A stretch of DNA of 64,000 bases from the NCBI RefSeq assembly GCF_019649055.1, contig NW_026570413.1:101469-165468 (forward strand), given 5' to 3'. Source of the DNA: Paramacrobiotus metropolitanus (taxonomy: Eukaryota; Tardigrada; Eutardigrada; Parachela; Macrobiotidae). The translations under genes were made by a program, and so were the position numbers. Below the pieces are notes generated by a model that was given only the letters and a program-made list of their open reading frames with translations, made no database searches and was not told where the DNA came from. Positions 38,393-49,700 of the stretch are shown here, piece by piece; within the stretch, counting starts at the first letter, position 1; each line of letters opens with the position of its first letter.

Positions 38393-40483
38393 ACGTGGTG
38401 AAACTGCTCCAAAGTCTGCTTTTAAGGGTTATTCGATGCGCTGAGCACGAATTTTAAGTCGGTTTGCAAAAAAAATTTCACCGAAAAAAGTTATGGAAAA
38501 CTTGACTTTTCACCGGCATTTTTGATCTCAATAACTACGTGGTGAAACTGCTCCAAAGTCTGCTTTTAAGGTTATTCGATGCGCTGAGCACGAATCTGAA
38601 ATCGGTTTGCAAAAAAATTTCACCAGAAAAGTTACTGTCAGACGTCACATTTTCGCCATGTTGTCAGAACTCAATAACTACGTGGTGAAACTGCTCCAAA
38701 GTCTGCTTTTAAGGGTTATTCGATGCGCTGAGCACGAATTTTAAATCGGTTTGCAAAAAAAATTTCACCAGAAAAGTTATGGAAAACTTGCATTTTCACC
38801 GGCATTTTGATCTCAATAACTACGTGGTGAAACTGCTCCAAAGTCTGCTTTAAGGGTTATTCGATGCGCTGAGCACGAATTTCGTCGGTTTGCAAAAAAA
38901 ATTTCACCGAAAAGTTATGGAAAACTTGACTTTTCACCGGCATTTTGATCTCAATAACTACGTGGTGAAACTGCTCAAAGTCTGCTTTTAAGGGTTATTC
39001 GATGCGCTGAGCACGAATCTAAGTCGGTTTGCAAAAAAAATTTCACCGAAAAAAGTTATGGAAAACTTGACTTTTCACCGGCATTTTGATCTCAATAACT
39101 ACGTGGTGAAACTGCTCCAAAGTCTGCTTTTAAGGGTTATTCGATGCGCTGAGCACGAATCTGAAATCGGTTTGCAAAAAAATTTCACCAAAAAGTTACT
39201 GTCAGACGTGTCACATTTTCGCCATGTTTCAGAACTCAATAACTACGTGGTGAAACTGCTCCAAAGTCTGCTTTTAAGGGTTATTCGATGCGCTGAGCAC
39301 GAATCTGAAATCGGTTTGCAAAAAAATTTCACCAGAAAGTTACTGTCAGACGTGTCACATTTTCGCCATGTTGTCAGAACTCAATAACTACGTGGTGAAA
39401 CTGCTCCAAAGTCTGCTTTTAAGGGTTATTCGATGCGCTGAGCACGAATTTTAAGTCGGTTTGCAAAAAAATTTCACCGAAAAAAGTTATGGAAAACTTG
39501 ACTTTTCACCGGCATTTTGATCTCAATAACTACGTGGTGAAACTGCTCCAAAGTCTGCTTTTAAGGGTTATTCGATGCGCTGAGCACGAATCTGAAATCG
39601 GTTTGCAAAAAAAATTTCACCAGAAAAGTTACTGTCAGACGTGTCACATTTTCGCCATGTTGTGAGAACTCAATAACTACGTGGTGAAACTGCTCCAAAG
39701 TCTGCTTTTAAGGGTTATTCGATGCGCTGAGCACGAATTTTAAGTCGGTTTGAAAAAAAAATTCACCGAAAAAGTTATGGAAAACTTGATTTTCACCGGC
39801 ATTTTGATCTCAATAACTACGTGGTGAAACAGCTCCAAAGTCTGCTTTTAAGAGTTATTCGATGCGCTGAGCACGAATCTGAAATCGGTTTGCAAAAAAA
39901 TTTCACCAGAAAAAGTTACTGTCAGACGTTGACATTTTCGCCATTTGTCAGAACTCAATAACTACGTGGTGAAACTGCTCCAAAGTCTGCTTTTGGTTAT
40001 TCGATGCGCTGAGCACGAATTTTAAGTCGGTTTGCAAAAAAAATTTCACCGAAAAAAGTTATGGAAAACTTGCATTTTCACCGGCATTTTTGATCTCAAT
40101 AACTACGTGGTGAAACTGCTCCAAAGTCTGCTTTTAAGGTTATTCGATGCGCTGAGCACGAATCTGAAATCGGTTTGCAAAAAAATTTCACCAAAAGTTA
40201 CTGTCAGACGTGTCACATTTTCGCCATGTTGTGAGAACTCAATAACTACGTGGTGAAACTGCTCCAAAGTCTGCTTTTAAGGGTTATTCGATGCGCTGAG
40301 CACGAATTTGAAATCGGTTTGCAAAAAAATTTCACCGAAAAAGTTATGGAAAACTTGCATTTTCACCGGCATTTTTGATCTCAATAACTACGTGGTGAAA
40401 CTGCTCCAAAGTCTGCTTTTAAGGGTTATTCGATGCGCTGAGCACGAATCTGAAATCGTTTGCAAAAAAAATTTCACCAAAAA

Positions 40484-40522
40484 GTTATGTCAACTTGACT
40501 TTTCACCGGCATTTTGATCTCA
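40484..40522 (+). repeat. Hybrid linker allele GTTATGTCAACTTGAC, copy 2
   Basis: This is the same fused motif as near 36186, 4.3 kb away, here after tag CTGAAAT and the junction CACCAAAAAG. It is shared ancestry between non-adjacent units. Confidence 0.8.
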
Positions 40523-43500
40523 ATAACTACGTGGTGAAACTGCTCCAAAGTCTGCTTTTAAGGGTTATTCGATGCGCTGAGCACGAATTTAAGTCGGTTT
40601 GCAAAAAAATTTCACCGAAAAAAGTTATGGAAAACTTGACTTTTCACCGGCATTTTGATCTCAATAACTACGTGGTGAAACTGCTCCAAAGTCTGCTTTT
40701 AAGGGTTATTCGATGCGCTGAGCACGAATCTGAAATCGGTTTGCAAAAAAAATTTCACCAGAAAAGTTACTGTCAGACGTGTCACATTTTCGCCATGTTG
40801 TCAGAACTCAATAACTACGTGGTGAAACTGCTCCAAAGTCTGCTTTTAAGGGTTATTCGATGCGCTGAGCACGAATTTTAAGTCGGTTTGCAAAAAAATT
40901 TCACCGAAAAGTTATGGAAAACTTGACATTTCACCGGCATTTTGATCTCAATAACTACGTGGTGAAACTGCTCCAAAGTCTGCTTTTAAGGGTTATTCGA
41001 TGCGCTGAGCACGAATCTGAAATCGGTTTGCAAAAAAAATTTCACCAGAAAAGTTACTGTCAGACGTCACATTTTCGCCATGTTGTCAGAACTCAATAAC
41101 TACGTGGTGAAACTGCTCCAAAGTCTGCTTTTAGGGTTATTCGATGCGCTGAGCACGAATTTTAAGTCGGTTTGCAAAAAAATTTCACCGAAAAAGTTAT
41201 GGAAAACTTGACTTTTCACCGGCATTTTTGATCTCAATAACTACGTGGTGAAACTGCTCCAAAGTCTGCTTTTAAGGTTATTCGATGCGCTGAGCACGAA
41301 TCTGAAATCGGTTTGCAAAAAAAATTTCACCAGAAAAGTTACTGTCAGACGTGTCACATTTTCGCCATGTTGTGAGAACTCAATAACTACGTGGTGAAAC
41401 TGCTCCAAAGTCTGCTTTTAAGGGTTATTCGATGCGCTGAGCACGAATTTTAAGTCGGTTTGCAAAAAAATTTCACCGAAAAAAGTTATGGAAAACTTGA
41501 TTTTCACCGGCATTTTTGATCTCAATAACTACGTGGTGAAACAGCTCCAAAGTCTGCTTTTAAGGTTATTCGATGCGCTGAGCACGAATCTGAAATCGGT
41601 TTGCAAAAAAATTTCACCAGAAAGTTACTGTCAGACGTGTCACATTTTCGCCATGTTGTCAGAACTCAATAACTACGTGGTGAAACTGCTCCAAAGTCTG
41701 CTTTTAAGGTTATATTCGATGCGCTGAGCACGAATTTTAAGTCGGTTTGCAAAAAAAATTTCACCGAAAAAGTTATGGAAAACTTGTCATTTTCACCGGC
41801 ATTTTGATCTCAATAACTACGTGGTGAAACTGCTCCAAAGTCTGCTTTTAAGGGTTATTCGATGCGCTGAGCACGAATTTCAAGTCGGTTTGCAAAAAAA
41901 TTTCACCGAAAAAGTTATGGAAAACTTGACTTTTCACCGGCATTTTTGGATCTCAATAACTACGTGGTGAAACTGCTCCAAAGTCTGCTTTTAAGGGTTA
42001 TTCGATGCGCTGAGCACGAATCTGAAATCGGTTTGCAAAAAAATTTCACCGAAAAAGTTATGGAAAACTTGACTTTTCACCGGCATTTTGTGATCTCAAT
42101 AACTACGTGGTGAAACTGCTCCAAAGTCTGCTTTTAAGGTTATTCGATGCGCTGAGCACGAATCTGAAATCGGTTTGCAAAAAAAATTTCACCAGAAAAA
42201 GTTACTGTCAGACGTTGACATTTTCGCCATGGTGTCAGAACTCAATAACTACGTGGTGAAACTGCTCCAAAGTCTGCTTTTAAGGGTTATTCGATGCGCT
42301 GAGCACGAATCTGAAATCGGTTTGCAAAAAAAATTTCACCAGAAAAGTTACTGTCAGACGTGTCACATTTTCGCCATGTTGTCAGAACTCAATAACTACG
42401 TGGTGAAACTGCTCCAAAGTCTGCTTTTAAGGGTTATTCGATGCGCTGAGCACGAATTTTAAGTCGGTTTGCAAAAAATTTCACCGAAAAAGTTATGGAA
42501 AACTTGACTTTTCACCGGCATTTTTGATCTCAATAACTACGTGGTGAAACTGCTCCAAAGTCTGCTTTTAAGGGTTATTCGATGCGCTGAGCACGAATCT
42601 GAAATCGGTTTGCAAAAAAATTTCACCAGAAAGTTACTGTCAGACGTGTCACATTTTCGCCATGTTGTGAGAACTCAATAACTACGTGGTGAAACTGTCC
42701 AAAGTCTGCTTTTAAGGGTTATTCGATGCGCTGAGCACGAATTTGAAGTCGGTTTGCAAAAAAATTCACCGAAAAAGTTATGGAAAACTTGATTTTCACC
42801 GGCATTTTGATCTCAATAACTACGTGGTGAAACAGCTCCAAAGTCTGCTTTTAAGAGTTATTCGATGCGCTGAGCACGAATCTGAAATCGGTTTGCAAAA
42901 AAAATTTCACCAGAAAAGTTACTGTCAGACGTGTCACATTTTCGCCATGTTGTCAGAACTCAATAACTACGTGGTGAAACTGCTCCAAAGTCTGCTTTTA
43001 AGGGTTATTCGATGCGCTGAGCACGAATTTTAAGTCGGTTTGCAAAAAAATTTCACCGAAAAAAAGTTATGGAAAACTTGCATTTTCACCGGCATTTTTG
43101 ATCTCAATAACTACGTGGTGAAACTGCTCCAAAGTCTGCTTTTAAGGGTTATTCGATGCGCTGAGCACGAATCTGAAATCGGTTTGCAAAAAAAATTTCA
43201 CCAAAAGTTACTGTCAGACGTGTCACATTTTCGCCATGTTGTCAGAACTCAATAACTACGTGGTGAAACTGCTCCAAAGTCTGCTTTTAAGGGTTATTCG
43301 ATGCGCTGAGCACGAATTTGAAATCGGTTTGCAAAAAAAATTTCACCAGAAAAAAGTTATGGAAAACTTGCACATTTTCACCGGCATTTTGTCAGATCTC
43401 AATAACTACGTGGTGAAACTGCTCCAAAGTCTGCTTTAAAGTTATTCGATGCGCTGAGCACGAATTTCAAGTCGGTTTGCAAAAAAAATTTGACCGTGAA

Positions 43501-45338
43501 AAGTTATGGAAAACTTGACTTTTCACCGGCATTTTTGATCTCAATAACTACGTGGTGAAACTGCTCCAAAGTCTGCTTTTAAGGGTTATTCGATGCGCTG
43601 AGCACGAATTTGTCGGTTTGCAAAAAAAATTTCAAAAAGTTATGGAAAACTTGACATTTTCACCGGCATTTTTGATCTCAATAACTACGTGGTGAAACTG
43701 CTCCAAAGTCTGCTTTTAAGGGTTATTCGATGCGCTGAGTACGAATCTGAAGTCGGTTTGCAAAAAAAATTTCACCAGAAAAGTTATGTCAGACGTGTCA
43801 CATTTTCGCCATTTGTCAGAACTCAATAACTACGTGGTGAAACTGCTCCAAAGTCTGCTTTTAAGGGTTATTCGATGCGCTGAGCACGAATCTGAAATTG
43901 GTTTGCAAAAAAAATTTCACCAGAAAAGTTACTGTCAGACGTGTCACATTTTCGCCATGTTGTCAGAACTCAATAACTACGTGGTGAAACTGCTCCAAAG
44001 TCTGCTTTTAAGGGTTATTCGATGCGCTGAGCACGATTTTAAGTCGTTTTGCAAAAAAAATTTCACCGAAAAGTTATGGAAAACTTGACTTTTCACCGGC
44101 ATTTTTGATCTCAATAACTACGTGGTGAAACTGCTCCAAAGTCTGCTTTTGGGTTATTCGATGCGCTGAGCACGAATCTGAAATCGGTTTGCAAAAAAAT
44201 TTCACCAGAAAAGTTACTGTCAGACGTGTCACATTTTCGCCATGTTGTGAGAACTCAATAACTACGTGGTGAAACTGCTCCAAAGTCTGCTTTTAAGGGT
44301 TATTCGATGCGCTGAGCACGAATTTTAAGTCGGTTTGCAAAAAAAATTTCACCGAAAAAAGTTATGGAAAACTTGACTTTCACCGGCATTTTGATCTCAA
44401 TAACTACGTGGTGAAACAGCTCCAAAGTCTGCTTTTAAGGTTATTCGATGCGCTGAGCACGAATCTGAAATTGTTTGCAAAAAAAATTTCACCAGAAAAG
44501 TTACTGTCAGACGTGTCACATTTTCGCCATGTTGTCAGAACTCAATAACTACGTGGTGAAACTGCTCCAAAGTCTGCTTTTAAGGGTTATCGATGCGCTG
44601 AGCACGAATTTTAAGTCGGTTTGCAAAAAAAATTTCACCGAAAAAAGTTATGGAAAACTTGATTTTCACCGGCATTTTGATCTCAATAACTACGTGGTGA
44701 AACTGCTCCAAAGTCTGCTTTTAAGGGTTATTCGATGCGCTGAGCACGAATCTGAAATTTTGCAAAAAAAATTTCACCAGAAAAAGTTACTGTCAGACGT
44801 GTCACATTTTCGCCATGTTGTGAGAACTCAATAACTACGTGGTGAAACTGCTCCAAAGTCTGCTTTTAAGGGTTATTCGATGCGCTGAGCACGAATTTGT
44901 CGGTTTGCAAAAAAAATTTCAAAAAAGTTATGGAAAACTTGACTTTTCACCGGCATTTTGATCTCAATAACTACGTGGTGAAACTGCTCCAAAGTCTGCT
45001 TTTGGGTTATTCGATGCGCTGAGCACGAATCTGAAATTGGTTTGCAAAAAAATTTCACCAGAAAAGTTACTGTCAGACGTGTCACATTTTCGCCATGGCA
45101 GAACTCAATAACTACGTGGTGAAACTGCTCCAAAGTCTGCTTTAAGGGTTATTCGATGCGCTGAGCACGAATTTTAAGTCGGTTTGCAAAAAAAATTTCA
45201 CCGAAAAGTTATGGAAAACTTGCATTTTCACCGGCATTTTGATCTCAATAACTACGTGGTGAAACTGCTCCAAAGTCTGCTTTAAGGGTTATTCGATGCG
45301 CTGAGCACGAATCTGAAATCGGTTTGCAAAAAAATTTC

Positions 45339-45388
45339 ACCGAAAAAGTTACTGTCAAACGTCACTTTTCACCGGCATTTTGATCTCA
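45339..45388 (+). repeat. B-to-A hybrid linker
   Basis: It starts GTTACTGTCAAACGTCAC (B-type with a G-to-A change) and ends TTTTCACCGGCATTTTGATCT (A-type). The switch lies within the shared CACTTTTC/CACATTTTC segment. Confidence 0.85.
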
Positions 45389-45634
45389 ATAACTACGTGG
45401 TGAAACTGCTCAAAGTCTGCTTTTAAGGGTTATTCGATGCGCTGAGCACGAATTTTAAGTCGGTTTGCAAAAAAAATTTCACCAGAAAAGTTACTGTCAG
45501 ACGTGTCACATTTTCGCCATGTTTAGAACTCAATAACTACGTGGTGAAACTGCTCCAAAGTCTGCTTTTAAGGGTTATTCGATGCGCTGAGCACGAATTT
45601 GAAGTCGGTTTGCAAAAAAATTTCACCGAAAAAA

Positions 45635-45672
45635 GTTACTGGAAAACTTGCATTTTCGCCATTTTGAGAACT
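45635..45672 (+). repeat. Mosaic linker with two or more switches
   Basis: The order is GTTACTG (B), GAAAACTTGC (A), ATTTTCGCC (B), ATTTTGAGAACTC (A/B mixture). At least two exchanges are needed, which favours short conversion tracts over a single crossover. It lies about 300 bp from the hybrid at 45339. Confidence 0.8.
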
Positions 45673-46388
45673 CAATAACTACGTGGTGAAACTGCTCCAA
45701 AGTCTGCTTTTAAGGGTTATTCGATGCGCTGAGCACGAATTTTAAGTCGGTTTGCAAAAAAAATTTCACCGAAAAAGTTATGGAAAACTTGACTTTTCAC
45801 CGGCATTTTTGATCTCAATAACTACGTGGTGAAACTGCTCCAAAGTCTGCTTTTAAGAGGTTATTCGATGCGCTGAGCACGAATCTGAAATTGGTTTGCA
45901 AAAAATTTCACCAGAAAAGTTACTGTCAGACGTGTCACATTTTCGCCATGTTGTCAGAACTCAATAACTACGTGGTGAAACTGCCAAAGTCTGCTTTTAA
46001 GGGTTATTCGATGCGCTGAGCACGAATTTTAAGTCGGTTTGCAAAAAAAATTTCACCGAAAAAGTTATGGAAAACTTGATTTCACCGGCATTTTGATCTC
46101 AATAACTACGTGGTGAAACTGCTCCAAAGTCTGCTTTTAAGGGTTATTCGATGCGCTGAGCACGAATCTGAAATCGGTTTGCAAAAAAAATTTCACCAGA
46201 AAAGTTACTGTCAGACGTGTCACATTTTCGCCATGTTGTCAGAACTCAATAACTACGTGGTGAAACTGCTCCAAAGTCTGCTTTTAAGGGTTATTCGATG
46301 CGCTGAGCACGAATTTTAAGTCGGTTTGCAAAAAAAATTTCACCGAAAAAAGTTATGGAAAACTTGATTTTCACCGGCATTTTGATCT

Positions 46389-46614
46389 CAATAACTACGT
46401 GGTGAAACTGCTCCAAAGTCTGCTTTTAAGGGTTATTCGATGCGCTGAGCACGAATCTGAAATCGGTTTGCAAAAAAATTTCACCAGAAAAGTTACTGTC
46501 AGACGTGTCAAGAGTTATTCGATGCGCTGAGCACGAATCTGAAATCGGTTTGCAAAAAAAATTTCACCAGAAAGTTACTGTCAGACGTCACATTTTCGCC
46601 ATGTTGTGAGAACT
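46389..46614 (+). repeat. One and a half monomers: local duplication/deletion (226 bp)
   Basis: Between cores at 46389 and 46615 the spacing is 226 bp. Linker B is cut after GACGTGTCA at 46510 and joins AGAGTTATTCG in the middle of a core at 46511, so about 80 bp (dyad, tag CTGAAAT, A-tract, half of linker B) appears twice in tandem and about 65 bp of linker end plus core start is missing. The joined core carries the AAGAGTT allele, unlike the preceding AAGGGTT, so the breakpoint joined two different units. Confidence 0.93.
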
Positions 46615-49600
46615 CAATAACTACGTGGTGAAACTGCTCCAAAGTCTGCTTTTAAGGGTTATTCGATGCGCTGAGCACGAATTTTGTCGGTTTGCAAAAA
46701 AAAATTTCAACGAAAAAAGTTATGGAAAACTTGCATTTCACCGGCATTTTGATCTCAATAACTACGTGGTGAAACTGCTCCAAAGTCTGCTTTTATGGTT
46801 ATTCGATGCGCTGAGCACGAATCTGAAATCGGTTTGCAAAAAAAATTTCACCAAAAGTTACTGTCAGACGTGTCACATTTTCGCCATGTTGTCAGAACTC
46901 AACTACGTGGTGAAACTGTCCAAAGTCTGCTTTTAAGGGTTATTCGATGCGCTGAGCACGAATTTAAGTCGGTTTGCAAAAAAATTTCAACGAAAAAGTT
47001 ATGGAAAACTCACATTTTCACCGGCATTTTTGATCTCAATAACTACGTGGTGAAACTGCTCCAAAGTCTGCTTTTAAGGTTATTCGATGCGCTGAGCACG
47101 AATCTGAAATCGGTTTGCAAAAAAAATTTCACCAGAAAAGTTACTGTCAGACGTGTCACATTTTCGCCATGTTGTGAGAACTCAATAACTACGTGGTGAA
47201 ACTGTCCAAAGTCTGCTTTTAGGGTTATTCGATGCGCTGAGCACGAATTTTAAGTCGGTTTGCAAAAAAAATTTCACCGAAAAAAGTGGAAAACTTGATT
47301 TTCACCGGTTTTTTGATCTCAATAACTACGTGGTGAAACAGCTCCAAAGTCTGCTTTTAAGAGTTATTCGATGCGCTGAGCACGAATCTGAAATCGGTTG
47401 CAAAAAAATTTCACCAGAAAGTTACTGTCAGACGTACATTTTCGCCATGGTGTCAGAACTCAATAACTACGTGGTGAAACTGCTCCAAAGTCTGCTTTTA
47501 AGGGTTATTCGATGCGCTGAGCACGAATCTTGAAGTCGGTTTGCAAAAAAAATTTCACCGAAAAGTTATGGAAAACTTGTGATTTTCACCGGCATTTTTG
47601 ATCTCAATAACTACGTGGTGAAACTGCTCCAAAGTCTGCGTTTAAGGGTTATTCGATGCGCTGAGCACGAACTAAATCGGTTTGCAAAAAAATTTCACCG
47701 AAAAGTTATGGAAAACTTGATTTTCACCGGCATTTTGATCTCAATAACTACGTGGTGAACAGCTCCAAAGTCTGCTTTTGAAGGGTTATTCGATGCGCTG
47801 AGCACGAATCTGAAATGGTTTGCAAAAAAATTTCACCAGAAAGTTACTGTCAGACGTGTCACATTTTCGCCATGTCGAGAACTCAATAACTACGTGGTGA
47901 AACTGCTCCAAAGTCTGCTTTTAAGGGTTATTCGATGCGCTGAGCACGAATTTTAAGTCGGTTTGCAAAAAAAATTTCACCGAAAAGTTATGGAAAACTT
48001 GACTTTCACCGGCATTTTTGATCTCAATAACTACGTGGTGAAACAGCTCCAAAGTCTGCTTTTAAGAGTTATTCGATGCGCTGAGCACGAATCTGAAATT
48101 GGTTCGCAAAAAAAATTTCACCAGAAAAGTTACTGTCAGACGTGTCACATTTTCGCCATGGTGTCAGAACTCAATAACTACGTGGTGAAACTGCTCCAAA
48201 GTCTGCTTTAAGGGTTATTCGATGCGCTGAGCACGAATTTTAAGTCGGTTTGCAAAAAAATTTCACCGAAAAAGTTATGGAAACTTGACTTTTCACCGGC
48301 ATTTTGATCTCAATAACTACGTGGTGAAACTGCTCCAAAGTCTGCTTTAAGGGTTATTCGATGCGCTGAGCACGAATTTCGTCGGGTTAAAAAAAATTTC
48401 ACCGAAAAAGTTATGGAAAACTTGCATTTTCACCGGCATTTTGGATCTCAATAACTACGTGGTGAAACTGCTCCAAAGTCTGCTTTTTAAGGGTTATTCG
48501 ATGCGCTGAGCACGAATCTGAAATCGGTTTGCAAAAAAATTTCACCAGAAAAGTTACTGTCAGACGTCACATTTTCGCCATGTTGTGAGAACTCAATAAC
48601 TACGTGGTGAAACTGCTCCAAAGTCTGCTTTTAAGGGTTATTCGATGCGCTGAGCACGAATTTTAAGTCGGTTTGCAAAAACTCACCAGAAAAAGTTATG
48701 GAAAACTTGACTTTTCACCGGCATTTTTGATCTCAATAACTACGTGGTGAAACTGCTCCAAAGTCTGCTTTAAGGGTTATTCGATGCGCTGAGCACGAAT
48801 TTCGTCGGTTTGCAAAAAATTTCAACGAAAAAAGTTATGGAAAATCATTTTCACCGGCATTTTTTGATCTCAATAACTACGTGGTGAAACTGCTCCAAAG
48901 TCTGCTTTTAAGGGTTATTCGATGCGCTGAGCACGAATTTGAAATCGGTTTGCAAAAAAAATTTCACCGAAAAAGTTATGGAAAACTTGACTTTTCACCG
49001 GCATTTGAACTCAATAACTACGTGGTGAAACTGCTCCAAAGTCTGCTTTTAAGGGTTATTCGATGCGCTGAGCACGAATTTGAAATGGGTTTGCAAAAAA
49101 AATTTCACCAGAAAGTTACTGTCAGACGTCACATTTTCGCCATGTTGTGAGAATCTCAATAACTACGTGGTGAAACTGCTCCAAAGTCTGCTTTTAAGGG
49201 TTATTCGATGCGCTGAGCACGAATCTGAAAGTCGGTTTGCAAAAAAATTTCAACGAAAAGTTATGGAAACTTGACTTTCACCGGCATTTTTGATCTCAAT
49301 AACTACGTGGTGAAACTGCTCCAAAGTCTGCTTTTAAGGGTTATTCGATGCGCTGAGCACGAATTTTGAAAGTCGGTTTGCAAAAAAATTTCACCAGAAA
49401 AGTTACTGTCAGACGTGTCACATTTTCGCCATGTTGTAGATCTCAATAACTACGTGGTGAAACTGCTCCAAAGTCTGCTTTAAGGGTTATTCGATGCGCT
49501 GAGCACGAATTTAAGTCGGTTTGCAAAAAAAATTTCACCGAAAAAAGTTATGGAAAACTTGATTTTCACCGGCATTTTTGATCTCAATAACTACGTGGTG

Positions 49601-49700
49601 AAACAGCTCCAAAGTCTGCTTTAAGGGTTATTCGATGCGCTGAGCACGAATCTGAAATCGGTTTGCAAAAAATTTCACCAGAAAAAGTTACTGTCAGACG

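Larger units (their letters stand above)
15722..49700 (+). repeat. Middle block: AAB trimers frequent, TTTGATCT and GTCAGAACT ends
   Basis: From about 15.7 kb the linker-A end lacking one G (TTTGATCT) dominates, and linker B often ends TTGTCAGAACT or CATGGTGTCAG. The order from 15722 to about 18690 is AABAABABAABABAABAABAB, 13 A to 8 B, against 11 to 13 at the left end. The GAAACAG plus AAGAGTT core pair marks many of the units that carry the CTGAAAT tag. GGATCT units still occur sporadically (for example near 21138, 26190, 31226, 36650, 41947). The right boundary is approximate. There is no gene or unique sequence. Confidence 0.75.
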
